Of a stretch of 41,443 nucleotides of DNA, positions 16,401 through 26,588 are shown piece after piece. The notes under the pieces are model-generated. The model did no database searches. It worked only from the letters and a program-made list of their open reading frames with translations, and was not told the DNA's origin. Position numbers and translations under genes: made by a program. Each line of letters begins with the position of its first letter. Within the stretch, counting starts at the first letter, position 1. This DNA is from Nitrosomonadales bacterium (GTDB lineage: Bacteria > Pseudomonadota > Gammaproteobacteria > Burkholderiales > SG8-39), in NCBI GenBank assembly GCA_005240145.1, contig SBAS01000041.1:1-41443 (forward strand), in the 5' to 3' direction.

Positions 16401-18244
16401 ACCGCGTAGTCCATCTGCAAGCGCTGCTGCAGGATCCTCGCCTGGCGGAACGCCTCCTTGAGGATGCGCTGGTCGATCGCGTTGAGCCGCGCTGCCGTGA
16501 CCTGGTTTTCGGTAGCCGGCGCGACCTTCGCCTCGAGGTACTGCCGGCGCAGGCGCAGCATCTGGATGAAGTGGAAGGCGTCCACGAACGCTGCTGCCTC
16601 GGCTTGCGGCAGCGCGCCCGCTTTCGCGGCGCCACGCAATCGGGCGGCGGTCGAGGTGGCAGCCAGGCCATGCGCAAGCGCCAGCAGGCGCGCGCCATCG
16701 ACGAAGGCCCGCGCGCCGTTTCCCTTGAGGTCGAGCGTCTCCGCCTGGGACAGGAACGGCAGCAGCGGATCCTCCGGGGGCCGCGACTGCAGCGCGCTCG
16801 CCGCCATCGCGCGCTGGAACGCCTTGTTGCCCGAGGCTGCCCGCAGCACGAATGACCTCAGCTCGCCGGCGAGGCGCGCCTCTCCGGCCAGGGCGCGGAA
16901 GTCGAAGAAGATGCTGGCGTTGAGCAGTGCTTCGGGCTGCGGATTGCGGATCCAGCCGGAGAACAGGGCACGCCATTCCTCCAGGCTCAAGCACCACTTC
17001 GGGTTGCGCGCCATGATCTCGCCTTTGCAGAGAGGGAAACCGCAGGCGGCGAGCGCCTCGTTCACTTCTCCGGCAAAAGCGAGGAATACCTGCCGCGAAG
17101 AGCCATCGGCGATGATCAGGGCGTTGTCCTGATCGGTCGCGAGCGTCTGCTCCAGCCGCCCCTCGCTCCCCAGCGCGAGCCAGCACCACTCGCCTCGCAG
17201 CGCGTGTTTCTGCGAGGCGAGCGCGACCACGCGCTGCGCGATGCCGTCGTTGAGCGCACTGGCCATCTGCGTCAGCTGCTCCGCCGCGACACCCTGCGCG
17301 AGCAACGAGTGCGCGAGCGAGCGCACGCCGGCGGCGGCTTCGGCGAGCTGCGGCACGACTTGCGCAATCCGCACGCGCTCGACAATGCGCCGAAGGCTGA
17401 TGCGCTGCATGCCGAAAAGGTCGCGCTCGGAGATCACACCGGTGAGGCGGCCGTCGCGAGTAATGACGACGTGGCGGATGTGGTGGTGCACCATCGCGAG
17501 CGCCGCTTCGACCACCGGCGCTTCTTCCTCGAGCGCCACCACGCTCCCGGACATCAGGCTCGAGATGGGGGCCGAAACGTCGGCCCGCGGCAGCGCCACC
17601 CTGTCCAGGACGTCCAGCACGGTGAAGATGCCCTTGGGCACGCCATCCTCGGCGACGACCATCGAGCCGATGCGCAGGTCGTGCATGGTCTTCAGCGCCT
17701 CGCGCACCGGCGTGTCAGGCGCGCAGGACACCGGCGCCCGCGAGAGCACTTCGCGCAGCGGCCGCAGCATGCCGCCGGCCATGGTTTCGCCGGCATCCGC
17801 GCACAGCGCACGCTGCGAACGCTCGAGCAGCGCGGCGACATGCCCTCTGCAGAAGGCGCTGAAGCGCGGGCTTCGCTGCACCAACTTGTGGAAATCGTCA
17901 GCCGTAAGCTCCCAGCAGAAGCAGTCTTCCTCGGCACGATAGGTGTAGACCACCGCACGGCGTCCGGCGAGCGCACCGAGGGGGAAGCACTCGCCCGCGC
18001 CCAGCGCCACGTCCGCGGCGGCGCGAGCCTCGCTGCCACCGGAGGCGAAGCCGCGCACGCGACCCTGCTTGATGATGTACATCGTCTGCACCACGCCGCC
18101 TTCGGGGGTGACGATCGCGGTGGCACGCGGGTAGTAGCCGAGCTGCAGGCGCGCGGCGAGGAAGCGCAGCGAACTTGCCCCCACGTGGTCGAACGGCGGG
18201 TAGGCCTTGAGGGCCGCGATGGTCGCTTCGTGCAGCGAGGTCAC
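16397..18244 (-). CDS. cNMP-binding / CBS / DUF294 nucleotidyltransferase-like protein
   Basis: A 615-residue cytoplasmic multidomain protein. Residues about 10-140 resemble a cyclic-nucleotide-binding fold (AIVTPEGGVVQTMYIIKQGRVRGF, LGAGECFPLGAL). About 160-280 hold two CBS repeats (VSCAPDTPVREALKTMHDLRIGSMVVAEDG; VVALEEEAPVVEAALAMVHHHIRHVVITRDGRLTGVISERDL), which often bind adenine nucleotides. The DUF294 nucleotidyltransferase-like part follows, with GSEGRLEQTLATDQDNAL (359-376), then the DUF294 C-terminal helices. GTG at 18244 is preferred because GGAGG lies eight bases upstream and the first recognisable sequence follows at once; the open frame extends upstream into zapE. A regulatory sensor of nucleotide state is likely. 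Biochemical activity is unknown. Confidence 0.9.
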   Translation of the reverse strand: MTSLHEATIAALKAYPPFDHVGASSLRFLAARLQLGYYPRATAIVTPEGGVVQTMYIIKQGRVRGFASGGSEARAAADVALGAGECFPLGALAGRRAVVYTYRAEEDCFCWELTADDFHKLVQRSPRFSAFCRGHVAALLERSQRALCADAGETMAGGMLRPLREVLSRAPVSCAPDTPVREALKTMHDLRIGSMVVAEDGVPKGIFTVLDVLDRVALPRADVSAPISSLMSGSVVALEEEAPVVEAALAMVHHHIRHVVITRDGRLTGVISERDLFGMQRISLRRIVERVRIAQVVPQLAEAAAGVRSLAHSLLAQGVAAEQLTQMASALNDGIAQRVVALASQKHALRGEWCWLALGSEGRLEQTLATDQDNALIIADGSSRQVFLAFAGEVNEALAACGFPLCKGEIMARNPKWCLSLEEWRALFSGWIRNPQPEALLNASIFFDFRALAGEARLAGELRSFVLRAASGNKAFQRAMAASALQSRPPEDPLLPFLSQAETLDLKGNGARAFVDGARLLALAHGLAATSTAARLRGAAKAGALPQAEAAAFVDAFHFIQMLRLRRQYLEAKVAPATENQVTAARLNAIDQRILKEAFRQARILQQRLQMDYAV

Positions 18245-18249
18245 CGGCG

Positions 18250-19353
18250 CTACCTCCGGGTCCGTTCCGCCTGCAGGTACGGCGCCGATTGCATCTCGTG
18301 CAGCCGGCTGGCGGTGCGCTGGAACTCCGCCGCCGCGGTCTTCGCATCGCCGCCGTCGGGGAACAGCTCGTCTGGCTGCGCTTCGGCCGCGACGATCAGC
18401 TTCACGCGGTCGTCGTAGAACACGTCCACCAGCCAGGTGAAGCGCCGCGCCGCGTCCGCGTTGCGCGGGCCCATGCGCGGCACGCCCGAGAGCATCACGG
18501 TATGGAAACGCTGCGCCAGGTCCACATAGTCGGCATACGATCGCAGGCCGCCGCACAGCGCCGCAAAATCGAACCATACCAACCCGCCCGCGCGCTGGCG
18601 ATAGGCGATGCGCCGGCCTTCGACATCCAGCTCGTGCGTTTCCTCTTCGACGTCCTTCAATTCCTCGAAGATGCGCGCCATTGCGGCCTCCGCGTCCGGC
18701 TCCCCGGGTTTCGCGACAAGGTACACCCTGAGCTTTTCCAGCTTCAGGCGCCGGTAGTCCGTGCCGCCGTCCACGTTCACGACGTCCAGGCGCGCCTTGA
18801 GGAATTCGATCGCCGGCAGGAAGCGCTCGCGCTGCAGGCCGTTCGGGTAGAGCTGGTCGGGGTGGTAGTTGCTCGTCATGACGAACTGCACGCCCAGGTC
18901 CATCACCCGCTCGAGATAGCGGCCGAGGATCATCGCATCGGCGATGTCGGAGACGTGGAATTCATCGAAGCAGACCAGCCGGTAGCGCAGCGCGGTGCGC
19001 TCGGCCACCGCGGCAAGCGGATCTTCGGCGCCCTTCAGTTCGTGCATCTCGCGGTGGATTTCGCGCATGAAATGATGGAAATGCACCCGGCGCTTGCGCA
19101 CCAGCGGCACGCACAGATAGAAACTGTCCATGAGGAAGCTCTTGCCGCGCCCGACCGCGCCCCAGAGGTAGACGCCCTTGGGCGGCGGCGGCTTGACCAG
19201 CAGCCGTTTCAGCGCGTTGCTGCGCTTCGCCTTGTACTCGCGCCACTCCTCGTAGAGGCGCTGCAGGCGTTCGACCGCGCGCCATTGCGACGGATCGGAA
19301 ACGAATCCGCGCTTGGCGAGGCTTTGCTCGTAGAGCGCGGTGACGTCGCTCAT
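18250..19353 (-). CDS. zapE: Cell division protein ZapE (AFG1-like ATPase)
   Basis: A 367-residue AFG1/ZapE-type AAA ATPase. The Walker A motif is GAVGRGKS (65-72), followed by FLMDSFY; Walker B is LVCFDEFHVSDIADAMIL with Asp130 and Glu131; FVMTSNYHPDQLYPNGLQR is the sensor region. In Escherichia coli ZapE associates with the division ring under stress; the mitochondrial relative AFG1 works in quality control of respiratory proteins. That makes its place behind sdh and lpdA interesting. It begins 13 bp after the second EamA gene and ends five bp before the DUF294 gene. In related bacteria zapE follows lpdA directly; here two transporters lie between. Confidence 0.95.
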   Translation of the reverse strand: MSDVTALYEQSLAKRGFVSDPSQWRAVERLQRLYEEWREYKAKRSNALKRLLVKPPPPKGVYLWGAVGRGKSFLMDSFYLCVPLVRKRRVHFHHFMREIHREMHELKGAEDPLAAVAERTALRYRLVCFDEFHVSDIADAMILGRYLERVMDLGVQFVMTSNYHPDQLYPNGLQRERFLPAIEFLKARLDVVNVDGGTDYRRLKLEKLRVYLVAKPGEPDAEAAMARIFEELKDVEEETHELDVEGRRIAYRQRAGGLVWFDFAALCGGLRSYADYVDLAQRFHTVMLSGVPRMGPRNADAARRFTWLVDVFYDDRVKLIVAAEAQPDELFPDGGDAKTAAAEFQRTASRLHEMQSAPYLQAERTRR

Positions 19354-19366
19354 GCGGCGGGTACGC

Positions 19367-20257
19367 TCACGCGGCGCCCGCGGGCCTGACGCGCGACTCG
19401 CGCCGCGCGAGCCACAGCGTGCTGGCGAGGATGACCGCGCCGCCGGCCAGGGTCCAGCCGCCCGGCGTGGTGCCGAACATGACCAGGCCGAGGATCGCCG
19501 CCCAAACCAGCTCGAGGAATTTCACCGACTGCACCGCCGAAATGTCGGCGACGCGGAACGCGCGCGTCATGCAGTAGTGCCCGCCGGCGCCGAAGATGCC
19601 GCAGGCGACCAGGAGGGCCCATTCGCCCGGCGAGGGCATCATCCAGTTGACGATGGCAAACGGCAGCAGCAGCAGCGACACCAGCAGGTGCTGCCACAGC
19701 ACCATGATGTCGGAGCGCTCGTAGCGCGTAAGCACTTTGGCGACCAGGAACGAACCGGCGAATACCGGGCTTGAAAGCAGCATCATCAGCATTCCCGGCG
19801 AAACCCCGGAAAAGCCGCCGCCGTCGAAGGGATGCACCACCAGCAGGACGCCAGCGAATCCGACCAGTACCGCGGCCCAGCGCGCGCCGGTCATGCGCTC
19901 GTTCAACACCAGCACCGCGCCCAGGCAGATGAAGATCGGGCCGCTGAACCCGATTGCGGTGATTTCCGCGATCGACACGCTCGGCAGCGCGGCGAACCAC
20001 AGCAGCATGCCGCCCGCATGGAACGCGCCGCGCAGCAGCTGCAGTCTTGGCGCCTTGGGCCACAGTTCGCGCAGGCCGAGGCGCAGCGCCGGCCCGAGGA
20101 TGACCAGCGTCCCCAGCGCATAGCGCAGGAATCCGACCAGCCAGGGATCGAGCCCCTCCGCCAGCTTCTTCATGACGGAATTTAGCAGCGTGAAGAGAAT
20201 TCCCGTGGCCACCATCCACAGCATGCCGCGGACCGTAGGCGAGGCGGTACTCAGCAT
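19367..20257 (-). CDS. EamA (DMT) family transporter, second copy
   Basis: A 296-residue drug/metabolite transporter with two EamA halves and about ten hydrophobic helices. GMLWMVATGILFTLLNSVMKKL opens the first half. AEITAIGFSGPIFICLGAVLVLNERMTGARWAAVLVGFAGVLLVVHP ends it. The second half repeats this plan at SAVQSVKFLELVWAAILGLVMFGTTPGGWTLAGGAVILAS. ATG at 20257 overlaps the stop of the first EamA gene by one base (TGATG), so the two are coupled. The halves suggest an exporter of amino acids or small metabolites, but the substrate is unknown. The two EamA genes differ clearly in sequence, so they are not a recent duplication. Confidence 0.88.
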   Translation of the reverse strand: MLSTASPTVRGMLWMVATGILFTLLNSVMKKLAEGLDPWLVGFLRYALGTLVILGPALRLGLRELWPKAPRLQLLRGAFHAGGMLLWFAALPSVSIAEITAIGFSGPIFICLGAVLVLNERMTGARWAAVLVGFAGVLLVVHPFDGGGFSGVSPGMLMMLLSSPVFAGSFLVAKVLTRYERSDIMVLWQHLLVSLLLLPFAIVNWMMPSPGEWALLVACGIFGAGGHYCMTRAFRVADISAVQSVKFLELVWAAILGLVMFGTTPGGWTLAGGAVILASTLWLARRESRVRPAGAA

Positions 20258-21138
20258 CAGCGCTCCGCGGTCACGATCAGGATGCCACCTGCGACGGCCA
20301 GCGCGCCCAAAGCCTGCAGCGCGCTCACCGTTTCCCCGAGCGCCGCCCAACCGATCAGCACCCCGAACACGGGCGACAGGAACACGAAAACGTTGACCCG
20401 GCTCGCCGAGTAGGTGCGCGTCAGCCAGATGACCAGCACGAATCCCAGGCAGGCCGCCACCGCGCCAAGGTACAGGACACTGCCCACGGCGGACGCGGTG
20501 AAATGCCACGCCTCTCCCGGTTCGAACAGCAGCGTGAGCATCGCGTACAGGGGAATGCTGCCGGCGGAGGTCCAGAAAATTACCGCCACGGCGCTGATGT
20601 CGGACGGCATTCGCTTGTTGAGGATGATCGACCCGGTCCAGCCCACAGCGGCCACCAGCACCAGCAGGTCACCCAGTAGGGATCCGCCCGACGTGCCTCG
20701 CTCGCTGAGCACCAGCGCGACGCCGACGAAGGCCACCGCGGTTCCCGCCCAGCGCAGCCGCGTCAGGCGTTCCGCCGGTACCAGCAGCGGCAGCAGCAGG
20801 AGCGTGAAGAAGGGCTGCATATTAAACAGGATCGCCACGCGTCCCGCGCTCGTCATCATGAGGGCCGAAAACAGCAGCGTCTGCGACAGAACGTAGAGCG
20901 CGGTCTGCGCGATAAGGTACCCGGCAGCACTGCGGCGCGGCCTGAGCGGCAGGCCGGCGAAACGCGCATAGGCGCCGAGCGCGAGCATGGTCACCGCCAT
21001 GCGCACCAGCAGCAGACCGAACACGGGCAGATCCAGCAGGGCGATCTTGGCGGCCGTGTAGGAACCCCCGAGGATCGCCATCGCGAGTATCGCGAGGACG
21101 ATCGCCCGAGCGTCGAGTCGATCGACAGCGACGGTCAA
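20257..21138 (-). CDS. EamA (DMT) family transporter, first copy
   Basis: A 293-residue ten-helix EamA transporter. Family features are AIVLAILAMAILGGSYTAAKIALLDLPVF near the start, FNMQPFFTLLLLPLLVPAERLTRLRWAGTAVAFVGVALVL at the end of the first half, and VFVFLSPVFGVLIGWAALGETVSALQALGALAVAGGILIV at the C-terminus. The chosen start is TTG at 21138, which overlaps the lpdA stop by four bases (TTGA). The next ATG would lie inside the first helix (MAILGG), so the TTG is more likely. Being coupled to lpdA puts this transporter under control of the TCA operon. The substrate is unknown. Confidence 0.85.
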   Translation of the reverse strand: MTVAVDRLDARAIVLAILAMAILGGSYTAAKIALLDLPVFGLLLVRMAVTMLALGAYARFAGLPLRPRRSAAGYLIAQTALYVLSQTLLFSALMMTSAGRVAILFNMQPFFTLLLLPLLVPAERLTRLRWAGTAVAFVGVALVLSERGTSGGSLLGDLLVLVAAVGWTGSIILNKRMPSDISAVAVIFWTSAGSIPLYAMLTLLFEPGEAWHFTASAVGSVLYLGAVAACLGFVLVIWLTRTYSASRVNVFVFLSPVFGVLIGWAALGETVSALQALGALAVAGGILIVTAER

Positions 21139-22532
21139 ATGTTCAGGGAACGCCTGTCGACGGCGAGCGCTGCTTCCTTCATCGCTTCCGACAGCGAGGG
21201 GTGGGCGTGGCAGATCATGCCGATGTCCTCGGCCGAACCGCGGAATTCCATCGCTACCACGGCCTCGGCGATCAGTTCCGAGGCCATGGGGCCGATGATG
21301 TGCACGCCGAGGATTTCATCGGTCTTCGCGTGAGCGATGAATTTGACCATCCCCGTCGTGTCGCCCAGGGCGCGCGCCCGGGCGTTGGCCGAAAAGGGGA
21401 AGCTGCCGACCCGGTACTCGACGCCCCCGCTTTTCACCTGTTGCTCGGTCTTGCCCACCCAGGCGATTTCGGGCGTGGTGTAGATCACCCAGGGAATGGT
21501 GTTGAAGTTGACGTGCGGCTTTTGACCCGCGATACGCTCGGCCACCGCCACGCCCTCTTCCTCGGCCTTGTGCGCGAGCATGGGGCCGCGCACGACGTCG
21601 CCGATCGCCCAGACCCCGGGCAGGTTGGTGCGGCAGTCCCCGTCCACAGCGACGAAGCCACGCTCGAGTTTCAGGCCGACCGTCTCAGCGTTCAGTCCGG
21701 TGGTGTTGGCGGTTCGGCCGATGGAAACGATGAGCCGGTCGCACTCCAATATTTTGGATGAACCGTCAGATACAGAATATTGAATAATAACTGTTTTGTT
21801 CTTCTCCACCTTGGCGATTTTGACCCCCAGCTCAATTTTCAGCCCCTGCTTGGCGAAGGCTTTGGCCGCCTCTTTGGCGATCTGCTCGTCGGCCGCCCCG
21901 AGGAACGCCGGCAAGGCCTCAAGGATCGTCACATCCGAGCCCAGCCGCCGCCAGACGCTGCCCATTTCCAGGCCGATGACCCCCGCCCCGATGACCCCGA
22001 GGCGCTTGGGCACTTCGGCGATGGCGAGCGCCCCGTCGTTGCTGAGGATCAGTTTTTCGTCGAATTCCACGCCCGGCAAGGACCTGGGGTTGGACCCGGT
22101 GGCGATGATGACGTGCTTAGCGGTCAGGGTCTCGTCGTTGACCTTAATTTCCAGAGGTTTTGAAAAACTGGCTCTGCCATGAAAGAAAGCAACTTTGTTC
22201 TTCTTGAACAAATACAGAACGCCATCGTTGCTGCCTTTGATGATCTTGTCCTTGCGCTTGAGCATCTGCGCGAGGTCGAGGGCGAGGCCCTTCACCTGGA
22301 TGCCGTGGTCGGCGAAGTGGTGCCCGGCGTGCTCGTAATGTTCCGAAGATTGCAGCAGCGCCTTGGAGGGGATGCAGCCGACGTTGGTGCAGGTGCCGCC
22401 CAGCGCCGGCTTGCCGTCGGCGCCCTTGGCTTCATCAACGCAGGCGACGGAGAGGCCGAGCTGCGCGGCGCGGATCGCGGCGATGTACCCGCCCGGCCCG
22501 CCGCCGATCACGACGACATCAAAAGATTTCAT
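21135..22532 (-). CDS. lpdA: Dihydrolipoyl dehydrogenase (E3)
   Basis: The FAD enzyme that reoxidises dihydrolipoamide and passes electrons to NAD+, here for the 2-oxoglutarate dehydrogenase complex. The 465-residue protein has [17 protein letters not shown] (10-26) for FAD, the redox pair Cys48/Cys53 in [16 protein letters not shown], the NAD motif [35 protein letters not shown] and the C-terminal [15 protein letters not shown] with the active His444 and Glu449. Its ATG overlaps the sucB stop by four bases (22532-22529). Two AT-rich patches inside the gene (about 21738-21795 and 22140-22215) encode Lys/Asn/Ile-rich segments unlike the surrounding codon use. Confidence 0.97.
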   Translation of the reverse strand: MKSFDVVVIGGGPGGYIAAIRAAQLGLSVACVDEAKGADGKPALGGTCTNVGCIPSKALLQSSEHYEHAGHHFADHGIQVKGLALDLAQMLKRKDKIIKGSNDGVLYLFKKNKVAFFHGRASFSKPLEIKVNDETLTAKHVIIATGSNPRSLPGVEFDEKLILSNDGALAIAEVPKRLGVIGAGVIGLEMGSVWRRLGSDVTILEALPAFLGAADEQIAKEAAKAFAKQGLKIELGVKIAKVEKNKTVIIQYSVSDGSSKILECDRLIVSIGRTANTTGLNAETVGLKLERGFVAVDGDCRTNLPGVWAIGDVVRGPMLAHKAEEEGVAVAERIAGQKPHVNFNTIPWVIYTTPEIAWVGKTEQQVKSGGVEYRVGSFPFSANARARALGDTTGMVKFIAHAKTDEILGVHIIGPMASELIAEAVVAMEFRGSAEDIGMICHAHPSLSEAMKEAALAVDRRSLNI

Positions 22533-23722
22533 ATCTCGAGGACCAGGCGCGCAGGGTCTTCAAGAGCTTCTTTAACGGACACCAAAAACAAAACAGCTTC
22601 TCTACCGTCAATGATCCGGTGGTCATAGGACAGGGCGAAGTAATTCATCGGCCGCACCACCACCTGGCCGCCTTCCACCACCGCGCGCTCCTTGGTGGCG
22701 TGCACGCCCAGGATCGCCGACTGCGGCGGGTTGATGATCGGCGTCGAGAGCATCGAACCGAAAGTACCGCCGTTGGAGATGGAGAAAGTGCCGCCGGTGA
22801 GATCTTCGAGCGTGAGCTTGCCGTCCTGCGCCTTCTTGCCGAACTCGGCGATTTTCTTCTCGATCGCGGCGAACGAGAGCTGGTCCGCGTCGCGCAGGAT
22901 CGGCACCACCAGCCCGCGCGGGCTGCCGACCGCGACGCCGATGTCGAAGTAGCCGTGATAGATGATGTCGGTGCCGTCCACCGAGGCGTTCACCACCGGG
23001 TATTTCTTCAGCCCGTGCACCACCGCCTTGACGAAGAACGACATGAAGCCGAGCTTGGTGCCGTGCTCCTTCTCGAAGCGCTCCTGGTAGGTCTTGCGCA
23101 GCGCCATCACCGGGGCCATGTTCACTTCGTTGAAGGTGGTGAGGATCGCCGCGGTCGACTGCGATTGCACCAGGCGCTCGGCGACGCGCTGCCGCAAGCG
23201 TGACATGGCGACGCGCTGCTCGGGTCGCCCGGCGAGCAATTTGTCCGCATTCACCGGCGAGGGCGGCTGTTGAAGTGTCGGTTTTGGAGCAGAAGATTTT
23301 TCCGGCTGGGCAAGCACGTCTGCCTTGGTTACCCGGCCATCGCGGCCGGAGCCCTGAACCTGCGCGGTGTCGATGCCTTTTTCTGCGGCGATTTTCTGGG
23401 CCGCAGGCATAACTGCGGGCGCAGCAGGTTTTTGTTTTTCCTCTTTAACTTCTTCCCTCTTAACGGCAACTGCAGAGGCTTTGCCTTCCGTATCTATCCT
23501 CGCAATCACTTCGCCCGCGACCACCGTGCCCTTGTCGCCCTTGAGGATGCTCACCAGCACGCCGTCGGCGGGCGCGGGAAGTTCGAGCACCACCTTGTCG
23601 GTTTCGATGTCGATCAGGTTTTCGTCGCGCTTGACCGCTTCGCCCTGCTTCTTGTGCCAGGCGAGCAGCGTCGCCTCGGAGACCGACTCCGAGAGCTGCG
23701 GGACTTTGACTTCAATGAGCAT
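22529..23722 (-). CDS. sucB: 2-oxoglutarate dehydrogenase E2 (dihydrolipoyl succinyltransferase)
   Basis: Also called odhB. E2 forms the core of the OGDH complex and transfers the succinyl group to CoA. In 397 residues it has one lipoyl domain with Lys43 in [13 protein letters not shown], an Ala/Lys/Pro-rich linker, an E3-binding domain (about 103-140, [33 protein letters not shown]) and the catalytic domain ending [18 protein letters not shown] with His368 and Asp372. The ATG lies 11 bases inside the end of sucA, and the stop overlaps lpdA, so the three complex genes are coupled. The linker region (about 23400-23500) is one of the low-GC patches. Confidence 0.97.
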   Translation of the reverse strand: MLIEVKVPQLSESVSEATLLAWHKKQGEAVKRDENLIDIETDKVVLELPAPADGVLVSILKGDKGTVVAGEVIARIDTEGKASAVAVKREEVKEEKQKPAAPAVMPAAQKIAAEKGIDTAQVQGSGRDGRVTKADVLAQPEKSSAPKPTLQQPPSPVNADKLLAGRPEQRVAMSRLRQRVAERLVQSQSTAAILTTFNEVNMAPVMALRKTYQERFEKEHGTKLGFMSFFVKAVVHGLKKYPVVNASVDGTDIIYHGYFDIGVAVGSPRGLVVPILRDADQLSFAAIEKKIAEFGKKAQDGKLTLEDLTGGTFSISNGGTFGSMLSTPIINPPQSAILGVHATKERAVVEGGQVVVRPMNYFALSYDHRIIDGREAVLFLVSVKEALEDPARLVLEI

Positions 23723-26585
23723 GCTTCGTCCCCTTCTTGCGGCCTTCGCCCTGCACCGGCATCACCAGATTATCGGTGATCGGCGCAAACGCCGCCGCCA
23801 CGAGCTCCTGCTGCTGCTCGTTGTGCAGCGACAGGTAGCCCGCCGCCGGCGAGGCCGAGGACCTGCGCATCGCGTAGCCGAGCACCTGGTCGGCGCGCAT
23901 GTGGCGCAGGATGTAGTGCTGGATGCGGTGCCAGGCGCCCTGGTTGCCGGGTTCTTCCTGGCACCAGATGACTTCGTTGGCATTGGCGTACAGGTTGATC
24001 TGCGCCTGGAACTCGTCGTGCGGGAACGGATACAGCTGTGCGATGCGCACGATGGCGACGTCCTTCAGCGACTTCCCCTTGCGCGCCGCCATCAGGTCGA
24101 AGAACACCTTGCCGCTGCACAGGACCACGCGCCTGACCTTCTCGGGCTTGATGCCCTCGTCCCATTCGCCGTTGACCGCCTTGAATTTGCTCTCGGCGAA
24201 CTCGGGCAGCGGCGACACCGATTCCTTGTGGCGCAGCAGGCTCTTGGGCGTGAAGATGATGAGCGGCTTGCGGTAGGGCCGGATCATCTGCCGCCGCAGC
24301 AGGAGGAACATCTGCACCGGCGTGGCCGGGATGCAGACCTGTATGTTGTAGTCGGCGCACAGCTGCAGGAAGCGCTCGGGGCGCCCGGAGGAATGCTCGG
24401 GGCCCTGCCCTTCATAGCCGTGCGGCAGCATCATCACCATGCCGCAGATGCGGCCCCATTTCACCTCACCCGAGGCAATGAACTGGTCGATCACCACTTG
24501 CGCGCCGTTGACGAAGTCGCCGAACTGCGCTTCCCAGACCACCAGTTCGTTGGGTTCCGAGGTCGAGTAGCCGAATTCGAAGCCAAGCACCGCTTCTTCC
24601 GAAAGCACGGAGTCGATGACGACGAAGTCGCCCTGGTTGGGCGAAATGTGCTGCAGCGGGATGAAGCTGCCCGAATCCCACTTCTCCCGGTTCTGGTCGT
24701 GCAGCACCGCGTGGCGGTGGAAGAACGTGCCGCGGCCGCAGTCCTGGCCGGAGATGCGCACCGAGAAGCCGTCCCTGAGGAGCGAGGCGTAGGCGAGGTT
24801 CTCCGCCATGCCCCAGTCCACCGGCAGCTTGCCCTGGCCCATGAGGCGGCGGTCGGCGATGATTTTCTCCACCCGCGGGTGCAGCTTGAAGTTCGGCGGG
24901 ATCGCGGTAAGCCTCTCGGCCAGCATCTGCAGGTCGGCGAGCGGCAGCGTCGTGTCGTCGTTCTCGTTCCACTTCGTGTTCTTGTACTTCGACCAGTCCA
25001 CCGCGAACGGCGGCTTGAAGTTCGACAGGATGGTGCTGTTGGTGTGGGTGCCGCCGTCTATGGCCTGGCGGAAGCTCGCCACCATCTTCTCGGCTTCGTC
25101 CGTCGCGATCACGCCCTGCGCCGCCAGGCGCTCGGCGTAGAGCTTGCGCGTGCCCGGGTGCGCGTTGATGATTTTGTACATGAGCGGCTGCGTCACCATC
25201 GGCTCGTCCTGCTCGTTGTGGCCGAGCTTGCGGAAGCAGACGATGTCCACCACCACGTCCTTCTTGAATTGCGTGCGGTAGTCGAGCGCGATCTCGATCG
25301 CCATCACGCAGGCTTCCGGATCGTCGCCGTTGACGTGGAAGATCGGCGCCTCGACCATTTTCATGACGTCGGTGCAATACAGCGTCGAGCGCACGTCGCG
25401 CACGTCCGAAGTCGTGAAGCCGATCTGATTGTTGACCACGATGTGCACCGTACCGCCGGTGCCGTAGCCGCGCGTCTGCGACAGGTTCAGCGTCTCCATC
25501 ACCACGCCCTGCCCCGCCACCGCCGCGTCGCCATGGATAAGTACCGGCAGGACCTGCTCGCCGCCGCGGTCCTTGCGCCGATGCTGCCGCGCCCGCACCG
25601 AGCCCTCCACCACGGGATTGACGATCTCCAGGTGGGAAGGATTGAAGGCGAGCGTCAGGTGCATCGGCCCGCCCGGCGTATTGATGTCCGAGGAAAAGCC
25701 CTGGTGGTACTTGACGTCGCCCGCTGCCAGGTGGTCGTCGTGCTTGCCTTCGAACTCGCTGAAGAGGTCCTTCGGCATCTTGCCCAGCGTGTTGACGAGC
25801 ACGTTGAGGCGGCCGCGGTGCGCCATGCCGAGCACCAGCTCCTGCACGCCCGCGGCTCCCGCGCGCTGCAGCAGGTTGTCGAGCACCGGGATCAGCATAT
25901 CGCCCCCCTCCAGTGAAAAACGTTTCTGGCCCACGTAGCGCGTATGCAGGTAGCGCTCGAGGCCCTCGGCCGCGGTGAGGCGCTCGAGAATGTGCTTGCG
26001 GTAGTCGGGCGCGAAGCTCGGCTTCGAGCGCACGGGCTCCAAGCGCTCCTGGATCCAGACCTTCTCGGCACGGCTGCTGAGGTACATGTACTCGACGCCC
26101 AGCGAACCGCAGTAGGTCTCCTGCAGCGCGCGGATGATCTCGCGCAAGCTCGCCTGCTCCGGGCCGATGAGCGAGCCGGTGTTGAACACCTTGTCCATGT
26201 CGGCTTCGGTGAGGTCGTAGTACGCGGGCTCCAGCTCCGGGATGTGCGGCTTCGGCGTGCGCTTGAGCGGGTCGAGGTCCGCCAGCCGGCAGCCGCGGAA
26301 GCGGTACTCGGCGACGAGTTGAATGACGGAAACCTGCTTGCGGTCGAGATCCGCGGGCAGCGCAGCACGTTTTGCCGGGGTTTTTGCCCGCAAGGCAAAG
26401 GATTCAACAATCGGGGCGTGCGCGACGTCCTTGCCGTCGCCCGGCAGGAGCTGCAGCTTGTCGAAGTAGTTGCGCCATTCCTCCGCCACCGTCGCGGGGT
26501 CCGCGAGATAGGCCTCGTACAGTTCTTCCACATAAGGCGCATTGCCGCCGAAGAGGTACGAATTCGAGAGGAACTGCTTGAACAT
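23712..26585 (-). CDS. sucA: 2-oxoglutarate dehydrogenase E1
   Basis: Also called odhA. The thiamine diphosphate enzyme decarboxylates 2-oxoglutarate and loads succinyl groups on E2. The 957-residue length fits bacterial E1o (about 930-960). N-terminal [34 protein letters not shown] is the E2-binding segment of this family. [37 protein letters not shown] and NNQIGFTT mark the cofactor domain. [53 protein letters not shown] is the typical C-terminal region. It begins three bp after the gltA stop and overlaps sucB by 11 bp. Confidence 0.97.
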   Translation of the reverse strand: MFKQFLSNSYLFGGNAPYVEELYEAYLADPATVAEEWRNYFDKLQLLPGDGKDVAHAPIVESFALRAKTPAKRAALPADLDRKQVSVIQLVAEYRFRGCRLADLDPLKRTPKPHIPELEPAYYDLTEADMDKVFNTGSLIGPEQASLREIIRALQETYCGSLGVEYMYLSSRAEKVWIQERLEPVRSKPSFAPDYRKHILERLTAAEGLERYLHTRYVGQKRFSLEGGDMLIPVLDNLLQRAGAAGVQELVLGMAHRGRLNVLVNTLGKMPKDLFSEFEGKHDDHLAAGDVKYHQGFSSDINTPGGPMHLTLAFNPSHLEIVNPVVEGSVRARQHRRKDRGGEQVLPVLIHGDAAVAGQGVVMETLNLSQTRGYGTGGTVHIVVNNQIGFTTSDVRDVRSTLYCTDVMKMVEAPIFHVNGDDPEACVMAIEIALDYRTQFKKDVVVDIVCFRKLGHNEQDEPMVTQPLMYKIINAHPGTRKLYAERLAAQGVIATDEAEKMVASFRQAIDGGTHTNSTILSNFKPPFAVDWSKYKNTKWNENDDTTLPLADLQMLAERLTAIPPNFKLHPRVEKIIADRRLMGQGKLPVDWGMAENLAYASLLRDGFSVRISGQDCGRGTFFHRHAVLHDQNREKWDSGSFIPLQHISPNQGDFVVIDSVLSEEAVLGFEFGYSTSEPNELVVWEAQFGDFVNGAQVVIDQFIASGEVKWGRICGMVMMLPHGYEGQGPEHSSGRPERFLQLCADYNIQVCIPATPVQMFLLLRRQMIRPYRKPLIIFTPKSLLRHKESVSPLPEFAESKFKAVNGEWDEGIKPEKVRRVVLCSGKVFFDLMAARKGKSLKDVAIVRIAQLYPFPHDEFQAQINLYANANEVIWCQEEPGNQGAWHRIQHYILRHMRADQVLGYAMRRSSASPAAGYLSLHNEQQQELVAAAFAPITDNLVMPVQGEGRKKGTKHAH

Positions 26586-26588
26586 GAC

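Noticed and set aside
23367-25916. 849-codon open frame on the plus strand opposite sucA and sucB
   Set aside because: It mirrors the codon pattern of sucA and sucB, has no recognisable protein motif, and lies antisense to two complete well-known genes. Long antisense frames are expected at this GC content.
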